A DNA stretch of 64,000 nucleotides from Nocardioides bruguierae (GCF_023656415.1 NZ_JAMOIL010000007.1:56667-120666); one strand, 5' to 3'. Positions 38,877-47,379 are shown, counted from the stretch's first letter. Numbers and translations: made by a program. Notes: generated from the sequence alone by a model not told the origin.

Positions 38877-39521
38877 ATGACCGACGCACCCCCTGTCGCC
38901 ACGGCCCCGGCCCTGGCCTCCCGCACCGCCGAGGAGCTGCTCGCGCACCGCGTGCTGCTCCTCGACGCACCCCTCGACGACGGCAACGGGGCCCAGCTGA
39001 TGGCCCAGCTCGCCCTGCTCTCCGCCCAGGACCCCGAGAGCGACATCGCCCTGTGGGTCCACTCCCCGGGCGGTTCGGTCTCCGCGATGCTGGCCATCGT
39101 CGACCTCATCGACCTCGTGCCCAACGACGTCGTGACCCTCGGGTTGGGCATGTCGTACTCGGCCGGGCAGTTCCTGCTGTGCTGCGGCACCCCCGGCAAG
39201 CGGTACGTGCTGCCGCACGGCAAGGTGCTGCTGCACCAGGGCTCGGCCGGCATCGGCGGCATGGCGCCCGACATCGAGCTGCAGGCCGACGACCTGCGGC
39301 GGATGCGCGAGACGGTGCTCGGCGTCATCGCCGAGCGCACCGGCCAGACCCGCGAGCGGGTCTTCGAGGACTCCCTGCGCGATCGGACCTTCGAGGCCGC
39401 CGAGGCCGTCGAGTACGGGTTCGCGGACGCCGTCCTGACCGACCTCTCCGCAGCCCTCCCGACGCCCCGCCGCTCCGGGCTGGGGCTCCTGGGCGCGGCT
39501 CCCGCGGGAGGCACGCGATGA
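38877..39521 (+). CDS. clpP: Accessory ClpP protease subunit, first of pair
   Basis: 214 residues. Serine protease ring subunit of the Clp family. The nucleophile Ser is in GMSYSAGQFLLCCG, the catalytic His in LLHQGSAG, and the Asp region follows in EDSLRDRTFEAAEAVEYG. The usual MAAS context is altered to SYSA, typical of divergent, accessory ClpP copies rather than the housekeeping pair beside clpX. ATG 38877 has GGAG six bases upstream. Its stop overlaps the second clpP start (ATGA at 39518), so the two subunits are made in equal amounts and probably form mixed tetradecamers. Confidence 0.9.
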   Translation: MTDAPPVATAPALASRTAEELLAHRVLLLDAPLDDGNGAQLMAQLALLSAQDPESDIALWVHSPGGSVSAMLAIVDLIDLVPNDVVTLGLGMSYSAGQFLLCCGTPGKRYVLPHGKVLLHQGSAGIGGMAPDIELQADDLRRMRETVLGVIAERTGQTRERVFEDSLRDRTFEAAEAVEYGFADAVLTDLSAALPTPRRSGLGLLGAAPAGGTR

Positions 39522-40102
39522 GCTACGTCCTGCCGAACGTCGTCAGCTTGGGTCCCCGCGGCGACCGGGTGCTCGACGTGTACAGCCGGCTGCTGGAGGA
39601 GCGCGTGGTCTACCTCGGCACCGAGGTGGACGACGGCGTGGCCAACGCCCTGATCGCCCAGATCCTGCACCTGGAGGCGGACCGGCCCGACGAGCCGATC
39701 CACCTCTACCTCAACTCCGCGGGCGGCTCGATCACCGCGACCTGCGCGCTCTACGACACGATCCGCTACTGCCGCTCGCCGGTCACGACCACGTGCGTGG
39801 GTCAGGCGTTCTCGCCGACGGCCCTGCTGCTGGCCGCGGGTGAGCCGGGCAGCCGGGCGGTCCTGCCGCACGCGCGGGTGCTGCTGCACCAGCCCTCCGC
39901 ACAGGGACGAGGCGCGATCCCCGACCTCATCCTGGCCGCCGACGAGGTGCTGGCGGTGCGCGAGGAGCTGGAGCAGGCGCTCAGCCTGCACACCGGGCGC
40001 GACGTCGAGCAGCTGCGGCGCGACACCGACCGGGACCGGGTGCTGCGCGCCGACGACATCGTCGCCTACGGCCTGGCGGACCGGGTGATCTCGACCCGCT
40101 GA
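39518..40102 (+). CDS. clpP: Accessory ClpP protease subunit, second of pair
   Basis: 194 residues. Ser in CVGQAFSPTALLLAAG, His in LLHQPSAQGRG, acidic residues in DTDRDRVLRADDIVAYG; GGSITATCALYDTIRYCRSPV matches the head domain. It differs strongly from the preceding copy, as in Streptomyces ClpP3/ClpP4. Starts by ATGA overlap. A regulator gene of the ClgR/PopR type faces it from downstream, as expected for this locus type. Confidence 0.92.
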   Translation: MSYVLPNVVSLGPRGDRVLDVYSRLLEERVVYLGTEVDDGVANALIAQILHLEADRPDEPIHLYLNSAGGSITATCALYDTIRYCRSPVTTTCVGQAFSPTALLLAAGEPGSRAVLPHARVLLHQPSAQGRGAIPDLILAADEVLAVREELEQALSLHTGRDVEQLRRDTDRDRVLRADDIVAYGLADRVISTR

Positions 40103-40149
40103 AGCCGTTGCCGACCCCGAGGCCGCGGCGCTTCCGGTGCGTGGACGCG

Positions 40150-40539
40150 TCAGGCGGCCAGCGCCAGCGTGCCGCGCGGCCGGGGCGCGGCCTGCTGGGC
40201 GGCACGCAGGTCGCGCGCGACCTCGGTGGTGAGGTCGAGCAGCGTGAGACCGAGGGCGCCGGCCACCGCGGAGAGCACCTCCGAGGACGGCTCCTTCACG
40301 CCCCGCTCGACCTCGGAGAGGTAGGGCAGCGAGACGCCGGCGCGGGCCGCCGTCTCGGCCAGGCGCTCGCCGCGCTCCTGCCGGTACCGGCGCAGCACGC
40401 GGCCGCTGGCCTCCCGGAACAGGGGCTCGCGCGCGGCGGGCGCGTGCGGGCCGGCCGCCGGGGCCACGGGCGTGGGGGCGGACGAGGTGGGCGTGGACGG
40501 CGTGGCCGCGGGGGCGCTCAGGCGCAGGAGGTCTCCCAT
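40150..40539 (-). CDS. XRE-family regulator, ClgR/PopR type
   Basis: 129 residues. After a 40-residue Ala/Pro-rich tail comes an HTH_3 domain (about 45-105): VLRRYRQERGERLAETAARAG, then SLPYLSEVERGVKEPSSEVL, the typical ClgR/PopR recognition region. Ends with RGTLALAA, a short hydrophobic tail of the kind seen on Clp-degraded regulators, which suggests feedback by the neighbouring proteases. ATG 40539 follows TAGCCT by six bases, so it is likely leaderless. Presumed to activate or repress the clpP pair. Confidence 0.82.
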   Translation of the reverse strand: MGDLLRLSAPAATPSTPTSSAPTPVAPAAGPHAPAAREPLFREASGRVLRRYRQERGERLAETAARAGVSLPYLSEVERGVKEPSSEVLSAVAGALGLTLLDLTTEVARDLRAAQQAAPRPRGTLALAA

Positions 40540-40545
40540 GACCCG

Positions 40546-40551
40546 AGGCTA
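40546..40551 (-). promoter_or_regulatory. -10 hexamer TAGCCT of a leaderless promoter (XRE regulator)
   Basis: Minus-strand TAGCCT ends six bases before ATG 40539. Confidence 0.55.
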
Positions 40552-40670
40552 GGCACGGGCGGACGCCGGCTCGGTGCCGTTCCGCGCAGAGCAGAACGCT
40601 GCCCCGGCACCGGGCACGTCGACGAGCGTGGTGGGGAGTGCCCGGTGCGGTCGCCGACCGGCACCGGACC

Positions 40671-40676
40671 TAGGCT
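40671..40676 (+). promoter_or_regulatory. -10 hexamer TAGGCT of a leaderless promoter (TauE/SafE gene)
   Basis: TAGGCT ends seven bases before the GTG at 40684; no ribosome site lies between. Confidence 0.6.
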
Positions 40677-40683
40677 GGCGCGA

Positions 40684-41463
40684 GTGCCGGACCCGTCGCT
40701 GACCACCCTGATCCTGCTCGCGCTCGCCGGGCTGACCGCGGGCTTCGTCGACGCGGTGGTGGGCGGCGGAGGACTCATCCAGCTGCCGGCACTGCTGGTC
40801 GGCCTGCCGGGGGCCTCCCCGGTGCAGGTGCTGGCGACCAACAAGCTCGGCTCGATCTGCGGCACCACGGTCTCCTCGGCGACCTACTACCGCCGCGTCC
40901 GGCCCGACCTGCGGGCGGCGCTGCCGCTGATGGCGCTCGCGTTCGTCGGCTCGATCCTCGGTGCGCTGGTCGCCAGCCACCTGCCGGCGAGCGTGTTCGA
41001 GCCCGTCGTCCTGGTGGCGCTCGTCCTGGTGGGGGCCTACGTGCTGCTCAAGCCCTCGCTGGGGGCGGAGACCGCGTTGCGCTTCGCGGGGTGGCGGCAC
41101 GTGGTGGCGGTGGTCGGCACGGGGCTGGTCGTGGGGTTCTACGACGGCGCCCTGGGGCCCGGCACCGGCTCGTTCTTCGTCTTCGCCCTCGTGGGGCTCC
41201 TCGGCTACGCCTTCCTCGAGGCCTCGGCCAAGGCCCGCATGGCCAACTGGGCCACCAACCTGGCGGCGCTGGTGGTCTTCGTGCCCCAGGGAGCGGTGCT
41301 GTGGAAGGTGGGCCTGCTCATGGGCGCCGCGAACCTGCTGGGCGGCTACCTCGGCGCCCGGACGGCGATCGCCCGTGGCTCCGGCTTCGTGCGGGTCTTC
41401 TTCGTGCTCGTCGTGGCGGCCTTCGTGGTGCGCATCGGTGGCGAGCAGATCGGCCTCTGGTAG
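40684..41463 (+). CDS. TauE/SafE family anion permease
   Basis: 259 residues with about seven or eight membrane helices. Family motifs: GLTAGFVDAVVGGGGLIQLPA near the N-terminus, NKLGSICGTTVSSATYYRR, and the mirrored second-half block VGFYDGALGPGTGSFFVFAL with KARMANWATNLAALVVF. Probably exports or imports sulfite, sulfoacetate or a related organosulfur anion; the substrate is inferred from the family. GTG 40684 is fixed by the leaderless promoter. Single gene. Confidence 0.9.
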   Translation: MPDPSLTTLILLALAGLTAGFVDAVVGGGGLIQLPALLVGLPGASPVQVLATNKLGSICGTTVSSATYYRRVRPDLRAALPLMALAFVGSILGALVASHLPASVFEPVVLVALVLVGAYVLLKPSLGAETALRFAGWRHVVAVVGTGLVVGFYDGALGPGTGSFFVFALVGLLGYAFLEASAKARMANWATNLAALVVFVPQGAVLWKVGLLMGAANLLGGYLGARTAIARGSGFVRVFFVLVVAAFVVRIGGEQIGLW

Positions 41464-41913
41464 CCAGTACCAGACCGGTCGGGCGTCGGGTGCGTCGTGA
41501 CAGGCCGGAAGAAGGTAAAAAAATTGTCAGAATCTTTTCCTTCTGGTGCCGACAGGTGTTGTGCACTGAGATCCACAGTTCGGCAACAGTGAGCAGGCGT
41601 GCTGCGAGTGGTCCGTCCAGGACCTACCCCAGATGGGGTAAGTCACCCGTCCTCGGTAAAACGATGTTCACGGGACGGCAACAGCGATCCGGGCACACTG
41701 TCCGATATTCGTGAATGACATGGGTGGGCTTTGCAGCACGTGTCCTCCCAGCAGCCTCTCCGCGGGTTGAAACGTCGACAACGAGCGTCGCAACATGAGG
41801 TCACGGCCTTCTGACGAGCGTGTACTCGGGCAGCGACGGAGAGCCTCCAGCCGGTGAGCACCTCGCCCACCGGGGACCCAGGTCGGGCACCCGCTCGACC
41901 GGAAGGAGCACAC
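41464..41913. promoter_or_regulatory. Long leader region upstream of the LuxR-type regulator unit
   Basis: 450 bases without a clear gene and noticeably less GC-rich than its surroundings, with AT-rich runs near 41515-41550 (GGTAAAAAAATTGTCAGAATC). It holds a perfect operator-like palindrome at 41625-41640 and ends with ribosome site AAGGAG before ATG 41914. Confidence 0.5.
41625..41640. promoter_or_regulatory. Perfect inverted repeat TACCCCA-GA-TGGGGTA
   Basis: Seven-base arms with a two-base spacer in the middle of the non-coding leader. It looks like an operator for a dimeric HTH protein, possibly the LuxR-type regulator encoded downstream. Confidence 0.6.
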
Positions 41914-42114
41914 ATGTCGACCGTGACTCGTGGTCGTGTGACCAGCGTTGCCGGCTCGATCCGCCCGGGGTTCCTCAACCCGACCGCCGGCCTGCCGACT
42001 CACCGACTGGATCGTGCCGGTGTGGCACGGCTCCTGGAGCCTTCTCCCGAGGCCTCGCTCCACCTCGCCCCTGTGACCGCGATGGAGGTGTTCCGCGATG
42101 GCCGGACCCGGTGA
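41914..42114 (+). CDS. Small protein encoded upstream of a LuxR-type regulator
   Basis: 66 residues (MSTVTRGRVTSVAGSIRPGF at the start), basic, no membrane segment, no recognised domain. A strong ribosome site AAGGAG (41902-41907) sits seven bases before ATG 41914. Its last 17 bases overlap the start of the regulator gene, so translation of the two may be coupled. It may be a real small protein or a leader peptide. Confidence 0.55.
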   Translation: MSTVTRGRVTSVAGSIRPGFLNPTAGLPTHRLDRAGVARLLEPSPEASLHLAPVTAMEVFRDGRTR

Positions 42115-42796
42115 CGGTGGACGGGTGGCGCTGGTGGAGGACCACCAGCTCTTCGCCGAGTCCCTCGAGCTCGCTCTCTCCCTGCGTGGCCACGACGTGG
42201 TCCGGGTGCTGCCCCAGGAGGTCACCTACCTGGGCACGCTGCTCGAGCGGCTGAAGAAGGTCTCCCCGCAGCTGGTGCTGCTCGACCTCGACCTCGCCGG
42301 CCTCGGCGACTCGACCGCCCTGATCGGGCCCCTCAGCGCCGCCGGCATCCACGTCGTGGTGGTCACCGGCTCGGCCGACGAGGCCCGCTGGGGCCGCTGC
42401 CTGGCCGCCGGTGCCCGCACGGTGCTGCCGAAGTCCTCCTCGCTCGCCGAGATCATGGGTGTGGTCCGCCGCGTCCTCACCGGCTTCCCGGTGATGACCA
42501 AGGAGACCCGCGAGGCCCTCGTGGCCCGCTGGAGCGACCGGGCCGCCGACGAGGGCGACACGCTCGACCGCCTCGAGAAGCTGACCCCGCGCGAGCGGGT
42601 CGTGCTCGGCCACCTCATGGCCGGCCGCGCCGTCGCCGAGATCGCCGCCGTCGAGATGCTCTCGCCTGCCACCGTCCGCACGCAGGTCAAGTCCGTCCTC
42701 GCCAAGCTCGAGGTCTCCTCGCAGCTGGCCGCCGTCGGTGCCGCGCACCGCGTCGGCTGGGGAGCCGGCGAGACCGACCAGCGCAAGGGAGCCTGA
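42098..42796 (+). CDS. LuxR-type response regulator
   Basis: 232 residues. Receiver domain with acidic pair in VEDHQLFAES, Asp63 in LVLLDLDLAGLG, and Lys in TVLPKSSS; LuxR-type HTH at the C-terminus (LTPRERVVLGHLMAGRAVAE, TVRTQVKSVLAKLEVSSQLA). No histidine kinase is adjacent, so it is an orphan regulator. ATG 42098 has GGAGGTG (42084-42090) and overlaps the small protein gene. Confidence 0.9.
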   Translation: MAGPGDGGRVALVEDHQLFAESLELALSLRGHDVVRVLPQEVTYLGTLLERLKKVSPQLVLLDLDLAGLGDSTALIGPLSAAGIHVVVVTGSADEARWGRCLAAGARTVLPKSSSLAEIMGVVRRVLTGFPVMTKETREALVARWSDRAADEGDTLDRLEKLTPRERVVLGHLMAGRAVAEIAAVEMLSPATVRTQVKSVLAKLEVSSQLAAVGAAHRVGWGAGETDQRKGA

Positions 42797-42828
42797 TCCC
42801 CGCGCCCTCCGACCTGCTCGTGGGCTCG

Positions 42829-42834
42829 TAGGGT
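42829..42834 (+). promoter_or_regulatory. -10 hexamer TAGGGT of a leaderless promoter (YigZ gene)
   Basis: TAGGGT ends seven bases before the GTG at 42842, which decides between that codon and an earlier GTG at 42833 lying within the hexamer. Confidence 0.6.
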
Positions 42835-42841
42835 GCTGCGC

Positions 42842-43483
42842 GTGCAGACCGCCTACCGGGTGCCGCGGCGCGACGCCGAGGCCGAGATCGAGGTCAAGCG
42901 CTCGGTCTTCCGGTGCACCCTCGCCCGGGTCGAGGACGAGGCACAGGCGCGTGCCCTCGTCGAGCGGCTGCGCAAGCAGCACTGGGACGCGCGGCACCAC
43001 TGCTCCGCCTTCGTGCTCGGGCCGCCGCCCGTGCCGGTCGAGCGCTCCTCCGACGACGGGGAGCCGGCCGGCACCGCCGGGGCGCCGATGCTCGAGGTGC
43101 TGCGCGGCGCCGGCGGCGACCTGCCGCTGAGCGACGCGGTGGCCGTGGTGACCCGCTGGTTCGGCGGCACCCTGCTCGGTGCGGGCGGCCTCGTCCGCGC
43201 CTACTCCGACGCCGTGCGTGCCGGCCTGGAGGCCGCCGGCACCCGCGAGCGCCGGCTGCGCACCGAGCTCCTCCTCGAGGTCTCGCACGCCGACGCCGGT
43301 CGGGTGGAGGGCGACCTGCGCGCCCGGGGCGTGGACGTCCTCGACGCCGCCTACGGAGCGGCCGTCACGCTCACCCTGGGCGTCGACCCCGCCGGTCTCG
43401 ACCGGCTCGAGGCGACGGTCGCCGAGCTGACCAGTGGCAGCGTCACCCCGGTCCGTGGGGAGGATCGCTGGGTCGACGCCTGA
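42842..43483 (+). CDS. YigZ/IMPACT family protein
   Basis: 213 residues. Family block KRSVFRCTLARVEDEAQARA, HHCSAFVLG, SSDDGEPAGTAGAPMLEVL and VVTRWFGGTLLGAGGLVRAY are all present, followed by the ferredoxin-like DUF1949 C-terminal domain. In bacteria the role is unclear; eukaryotic IMPACT regulates translation through Gcn1. GTG 42842 is set by the promoter. Followed by the DUF3054 gene after 43 bases. Confidence 0.93.
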   Translation: MQTAYRVPRRDAEAEIEVKRSVFRCTLARVEDEAQARALVERLRKQHWDARHHCSAFVLGPPPVPVERSSDDGEPAGTAGAPMLEVLRGAGGDLPLSDAVAVVTRWFGGTLLGAGGLVRAYSDAVRAGLEAAGTRERRLRTELLLEVSHADAGRVEGDLRARGVDVLDAAYGAAVTLTLGVDPAGLDRLEATVAELTSGSVTPVRGEDRWVDA

Positions 43484-43526
43484 GCCGCGTCGCCGAGGGC
43501 GTGGCCGATGGGGGAGAGTAGGCACC

Positions 43527-43922
43527 GTGAACCGCTGGCTCGTGATCCTCGTCGACCTCGTCTTCGTCCTCTTCTTCGCCGCTGCCGGGCGGGAGTCGCA
43601 CGAGTCCGGCTCGGCCCTCGCGCTCGTCCTCGTCATCGCCTGGCCGTTCGTCGTGGCCCTGGCCGCGGGTCACGCGCTGGTGGCGCTGCGACGCTGGAGC
43701 CCCGCGCCCGTGTGGCCCAGCGGCGTCACCGTCCTGGCCGTCACCTACCTGCTCGGCATGAGCCTGCGCTTCGTCCAGGGCCGCGGGCTGGCGCCCGGGT
43801 TCCTGGTGATCTCGCTGATCTTCCTCACGGTCACCCAGCTCGGGTGGCGCGCCAGCATCGCCTTCGTGGAGCGACGCACGGCCGCCCAGGAGGCCTCGGA
43901 GAAGTCCGGGCCCCGGAGCTGA
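43527..43922 (+). CDS. DUF3054 family membrane protein
   Basis: 131 residues with four membrane helices (WLVILVDLVFVLFFAAAG; ALVLVIAWPFVVALAAGHAL; GVTVLAVTYLLGMSLRF; GFLVISLIFLTVTQLGW). The family features GRESHE after helix 1 and the late GWR. Function unknown. GTG 43527 has GGGGGAGAG upstream. The VOC gene starts ten bases after its stop. Confidence 0.85.
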   Translation: MNRWLVILVDLVFVLFFAAAGRESHESGSALALVLVIAWPFVVALAAGHALVALRRWSPAPVWPSGVTVLAVTYLLGMSLRFVQGRGLAPGFLVISLIFLTVTQLGWRASIAFVERRTAAQEASEKSGPRS

Positions 43923-43932
43923 GGACGAGGCC

Positions 43933-44712
43933 GTGAGCGTCGCCCCCTCCTGGGTCTCGGTCTTCCTCGACGTCGCACCGGCGTCCTGGGAGACGCTGCC
44001 CGCCTTCTGGGCCGCCGTCAGCGGCACGACGCTCTCGCCGCCGCGCGGCGCGGCGAGCGAGTTCCGCACGCTCGTGCCCGCCAGCGGCGACGACCACCTC
44101 CGGGTCCAGCGGCGAGGGGCGGACGACCCCGGCCCGACCCGGCTCCACCTCGACCTGCACGTGACCGACGCCGGGCCCGCTGCCGCCACGGCGGTCGACC
44201 TGGGGGCCGCGGTGGTGCACCGCAGCGAGCACGGCTACGTGGTGCTCCGCTCGCCCGGCGGGCTCACCCTCTGCTTCGTCCACCATCCCGCCTCCCGGCG
44301 CAGCGCGGCGACCACCTGGACCTCGTCGGAGGGCCGTCGGCACCGGTCCCAGGTCGACCAGGCCTGCCTCGACGTCCCGCCCGACGCCTACGACGCGGAG
44401 GTCTCCTTCTGGGCCGCCCTGACCGGCTGGGAGACGCGCGCCTCGACGACCCTGCCCTGCTTCACCTCGCTGGTGCGCCCCGAGGGGCAGCCGGTCCGGC
44501 TCCTGCTCCAGCGCCTGGACGAGGCGGCGCCGGGCGCGTCCGCCACGGCCCACCCGGACCTGGCGACCGACGACCGGCCCGCCGAGGTCGCGCGGCACGT
44601 GGCGCTGGGCGCGCGGGTGCTCGCCGAGCATCCCTGGTGGACGGTGCTCGCGGTACCCGACGGCCTGGCCTACTGCGTGACCGACCGCGCGCCGCTACCG
44701 TCCCCGGCATGA
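43933..44712 (+). CDS. Two-domain VOC/glyoxalase-like protein
   Basis: 259 residues with two betaalphabeta-betabetabeta units (about 8-120 and 130-259), as in actinobacterial glyoxalase-like proteins of PF18029 type (VFLDVAPASWETLPAFWAAV; QACLDVPPDAYDAEVSFWAA). Typical metal-binding His/Glu residues are not clearly conserved, so it may bind a ligand without catalysis. The stop overlaps the DinB start (ATGA at 44709). Confidence 0.78.
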   Translation: MSVAPSWVSVFLDVAPASWETLPAFWAAVSGTTLSPPRGAASEFRTLVPASGDDHLRVQRRGADDPGPTRLHLDLHVTDAGPAAATAVDLGAAVVHRSEHGYVVLRSPGGLTLCFVHHPASRRSAATTWTSSEGRRHRSQVDQACLDVPPDAYDAEVSFWAALTGWETRASTTLPCFTSLVRPEGQPVRLLLQRLDEAAPGASATAHPDLATDDRPAEVARHVALGARVLAEHPWWTVLAVPDGLAYCVTDRAPLPSPA

Positions 44713-45236
44713 GCATCCCGCGCCCGGACGTGCCCGTCGCCGCCGACGAGGCCGCCACCCTGTGGGGCTTCCTGTCCCACTACCGACAGACGCTGCGGCG
44801 GCAGGCCGACGGTCTGAGCCCCGAGCAGCTCGCGACCCCGCTCGCCCCGACCACCCTCACGCTCGGCCGGCTGCTGGCGCACATGGCGTTCGTCGAGGAC
44901 TACTGGTTCTCCCAGGTGCTCCTCGGCGGCGGCGACGTCGAGCCGTGGGCCTCGCTGGACTGGGACTCCGACCCCGACGCCGAGATGGCGCTGGCCGACG
45001 GCGCCGACCTCGCCACCCTCGACGGGCTGCTGACCACCGCGATCGCCGCGTCGGACCGCATCTGGAGCGCGGAGACGGCCGACGCCCCGGACCTCGCGCT
45101 GCTCTCGGTCGTCGAGCGGCGTGGCCGGCCGGTCTCGCTGCGCTGGATCGTGGTGCACATGATCGAGGAGTACGCCCGGCACTGCGGGCACGCCGACCTC
45201 CTGCGCCAGGCGATCGACGGGGCCACCGACCTCTGA
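44709..45236 (+). CDS. DinB/mini-DinB family protein
   Basis: 175 residues, four-helix bundle. The metal ligands are visible as three His: LAHMAFVEDYW, VVHMIEEYARHCGHAD. Sequence style fits the DUF664 subgroup, some of which are thiol-dependent transferases acting with mycothiol. Substrate unknown. ATG 44709 overlaps the VOC gene stop. Confidence 0.85.
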   Translation: MSIPRPDVPVAADEAATLWGFLSHYRQTLRRQADGLSPEQLATPLAPTTLTLGRLLAHMAFVEDYWFSQVLLGGGDVEPWASLDWDSDPDAEMALADGADLATLDGLLTTAIAASDRIWSAETADAPDLALLSVVERRGRPVSLRWIVVHMIEEYARHCGHADLLRQAIDGATDL

Positions 45237-45254
45237 GTCGTTGGGGCCGCCCCG

Positions 45255-45260
45255 TACGGT
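45255..45260 (+). promoter_or_regulatory. -10 hexamer TACGGT of a leaderless promoter (lipoprotein gene)
   Basis: TACGGT ends eight bases before the GTG at 45269. Confidence 0.5.
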
Positions 45261-45268
45261 GGCGCCCC

Positions 45269-45997
45269 GTGGCTCGTCTCCGCTCCCTGCCCGCCCTGCT
45301 GCTGGCCCCGTCGCTGTGCGCGGTGCTCCTGCTCGCCGGCTGCTCCGCCGCCGAGGAGGGCCCCGGCGCCGCCGCGCCGATCCCCACGATCGACCCCAGC
45401 GCCACCGGCGCCGTCGAGCTGGCGGGGGCCGAGCTGACCCAGTGGGGCGCGGGCGACGCCGTCGTCCTGCTCGTGGGTGGGCGCGACGCCGCCGCCTGGG
45501 CGCCCCTGGCCGAGGTGCTCGCCGCCGACGGCCAACGGGTGCTCGCCCTGACCGGTGACGTCGCTGCCGCCGAGCTCTCCGCCGTCGTCACGGATCTGGC
45601 CGAGGAGGACGCCGACGGCGCGCTCTCCCTGGTCGGCACGGGGGAGCAGGGTGACGCCGTGCTCGGCCTCGGCGTCGAGGACCCCGACCTCGTCGCGGGG
45701 CTGGCGGTGCTCTCCCCGACGTCCGCGGTGGGCGGGGCCGGCGCCCTGCCCACGACCCTGGTGGTGGGCGAGGACTCCGCGGCCGCCGACGTCGCCGACG
45801 GCATCGGGATGGCGGCCGCGGCCAGCGGCGAGGTGCAGGTCTACGCGGTGCCCGGGCGCGCCACGGGCCTGCGGCTGCTGCGCGGCCCTCGCGCGGAGGC
45901 GGTCGTCTCGTTCGTCGCCGACCGGCTCACGGGCAGCGCGACCGACCCGCTCTCGCCGGTGACGCCCAGCCAGAGCGACGAGCCGCTGGGGGCCTGA
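45269..45997 (+). CDS. Lipoprotein with alpha/beta hydrolase-like body
   Basis: 242 residues. Signal with lipobox LLLAGCSA (Cys about residue 26). The body has the layout of an alpha/beta hydrolase core (VVLLVGGRDAAAWAPLAEVL; GALSLVGTGEQGDAVLGLG) but the nucleophile elbow reads VGTGEQG, so the usual Ser is absent and it is probably not an active hydrolase. Located outside the membrane. Convergent with the UbiB-type kinase gene. Confidence 0.65.
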   Translation: MARLRSLPALLLAPSLCAVLLLAGCSAAEEGPGAAAPIPTIDPSATGAVELAGAELTQWGAGDAVVLLVGGRDAAAWAPLAEVLAADGQRVLALTGDVAAAELSAVVTDLAEEDADGALSLVGTGEQGDAVLGLGVEDPDLVAGLAVLSPTSAVGGAGALPTTLVVGEDSAAADVADGIGMAAAASGEVQVYAVPGRATGLRLLRGPRAEAVVSFVADRLTGSATDPLSPVTPSQSDEPLGA

Positions 45998-46041
45998 GCC
46001 CGCCCCGCCGCGCAGGTCGGGCCGACAGAGGTCAGCCGAGG

Positions 46042-47379
46042 TCAGTCGAGGTCGAAGCCGGGCAGGTGCTCGGTGAGGATCGCCCGGAACGGCGCCTCGG
46101 CCTCGAGCTGGCACAGGATGCCCAGCCCGCCCAGCCAGGTGCGGTGGATGAGCAGGTAGTCCGGCGGCAGGTTGAGCTTGAGGCCGACCGTGTAGGCGGG
46201 GTCGCGGGGGTCGTTGATCTTCGCGAAGACCTCGCGCATCCACTCCCGGGAGAAGCGGAACCGCTCCGGCACCGTGGGGGCCACGAACGGCATCAGGTAG
46301 TCGGCCACCAGCGTGGGGTCGACGGTGACCTTGTCCTTGATGAAGCCCTCGGCGCGCAGCCCCTCGACGAGGTCGTCGGGGCCCCGGGTGGCGGCGATCG
46401 CCAGCAGGCGGCCCATGGCGGGCGGGAACCCGCCGTCCAGCCGGGCCACCGCCCCGAAGTCCAGGACGCCGAGGCGCCCCCGCTCGGTGTCGCCGTCGGG
46501 CCCCGGCACGACGCGGAAGTTGCCGGGGTGCGGGTCGGCGTGCAGCATCCCGGTGATCGCGGGGCTGGCGAACAGGAACCGGCTGAACAGCTCGCCGTAG
46601 TGGTCGCGCTGGGTGCGGCTGCCGTCGGCGATCACCGCGCCGAGGCTGGAGACGCTGTCGAGCCACTCGGTCACCAGCACCGTGGGGCCCGCCTCGACGA
46701 CGTCGGGCACCACGATGTCGGGGTCGTCGGCGAACGCGGCCGCGAAGGCGCGCTGTGCCTGCGCCTCGAGCGTGTAGTCCAGCTCCTCCACCGCACGGGC
46801 CTGGAGCTCCTCCACCAGCGGCTTCACGTCCATGCCCTGGAGCAGCGGCGCCATGGTGCGACCCAGGCGGCTCAGCTGCTTGAGGTCGCTCATGAGCGCG
46901 TCGCCCGCGCCGGGGTACTGGACCTTCACCGCCACCTCGCGGCCGTCGTGCCAGCGTCCCTTGTGCACCTGCCCGATCGAGGCCGCAGCGCTCGGGCCGC
47001 CGTCCAGGTGGACGAGGCGGGCCGCCCAGTCCTCGCCGAGCTCGGCCGCGAGCACCTGCCGCACGGTGGCCGTGGGCATGGGGGGAGCGGCGTCCTGCAG
47101 CTTGGCCAGCTCGGCGCGGTAGGGACCCACGAGCTGCTCCGGCAGGGCCGCCTCGAGCACGGAGAGCGCCTGACCGAACTTCATCGCCCCGCCCTTGAGC
47201 TCGCCCAGGGTGCGGAAGAGCTGCTCGGCGGTGCGCTGCTGCACCTCGCTGAGCACCTCCTCGGCGGGCTTGCCGCCCAGCCGCTTGCCGAGCCCGAGCG
47301 CGGAGCGGCCGGCGTAGCCCAAGGGGAGCGCGGCGAGGCGCGCGGTGCGCGCCGCCGCCTTGCGGGGCAGGTCGGTCAT
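46042..47379 (-). CDS. ABC1/AarF/UbiB family kinase-like protein
   Basis: 445 residues. The family hallmarks are present: KxGQ motif in GGAMKFGQALSVLE, the Ala-rich loop AAASIGQVHKG in place of the P-loop, EVAVKVQYPG with the ATP-binding Lys, HADPHPGNF with the catalytic Asp, and LDFGAVAR with the metal-binding Asp. In proteobacteria and mitochondria such proteins support ubiquinone synthesis; in actinobacteria the role in lipid or menaquinone metabolism is unclear. ATG 47379 is the only good start. Confidence 0.92.
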   Translation of the reverse strand: MTDLPRKAAARTARLAALPLGYAGRSALGLGKRLGGKPAEEVLSEVQQRTAEQLFRTLGELKGGAMKFGQALSVLEAALPEQLVGPYRAELAKLQDAAPPMPTATVRQVLAAELGEDWAARLVHLDGGPSAAASIGQVHKGRWHDGREVAVKVQYPGAGDALMSDLKQLSRLGRTMAPLLQGMDVKPLVEELQARAVEELDYTLEAQAQRAFAAAFADDPDIVVPDVVEAGPTVLVTEWLDSVSSLGAVIADGSRTQRDHYGELFSRFLFASPAITGMLHADPHPGNFRVVPGPDGDTERGRLGVLDFGAVARLDGGFPPAMGRLLAIAATRGPDDLVEGLRAEGFIKDKVTVDPTLVADYLMPFVAPTVPERFRFSREWMREVFAKINDPRDPAYTVGLKLNLPPDYLLIHRTWLGGLGILCQLEAEAPFRAILTEHLPGFDLD

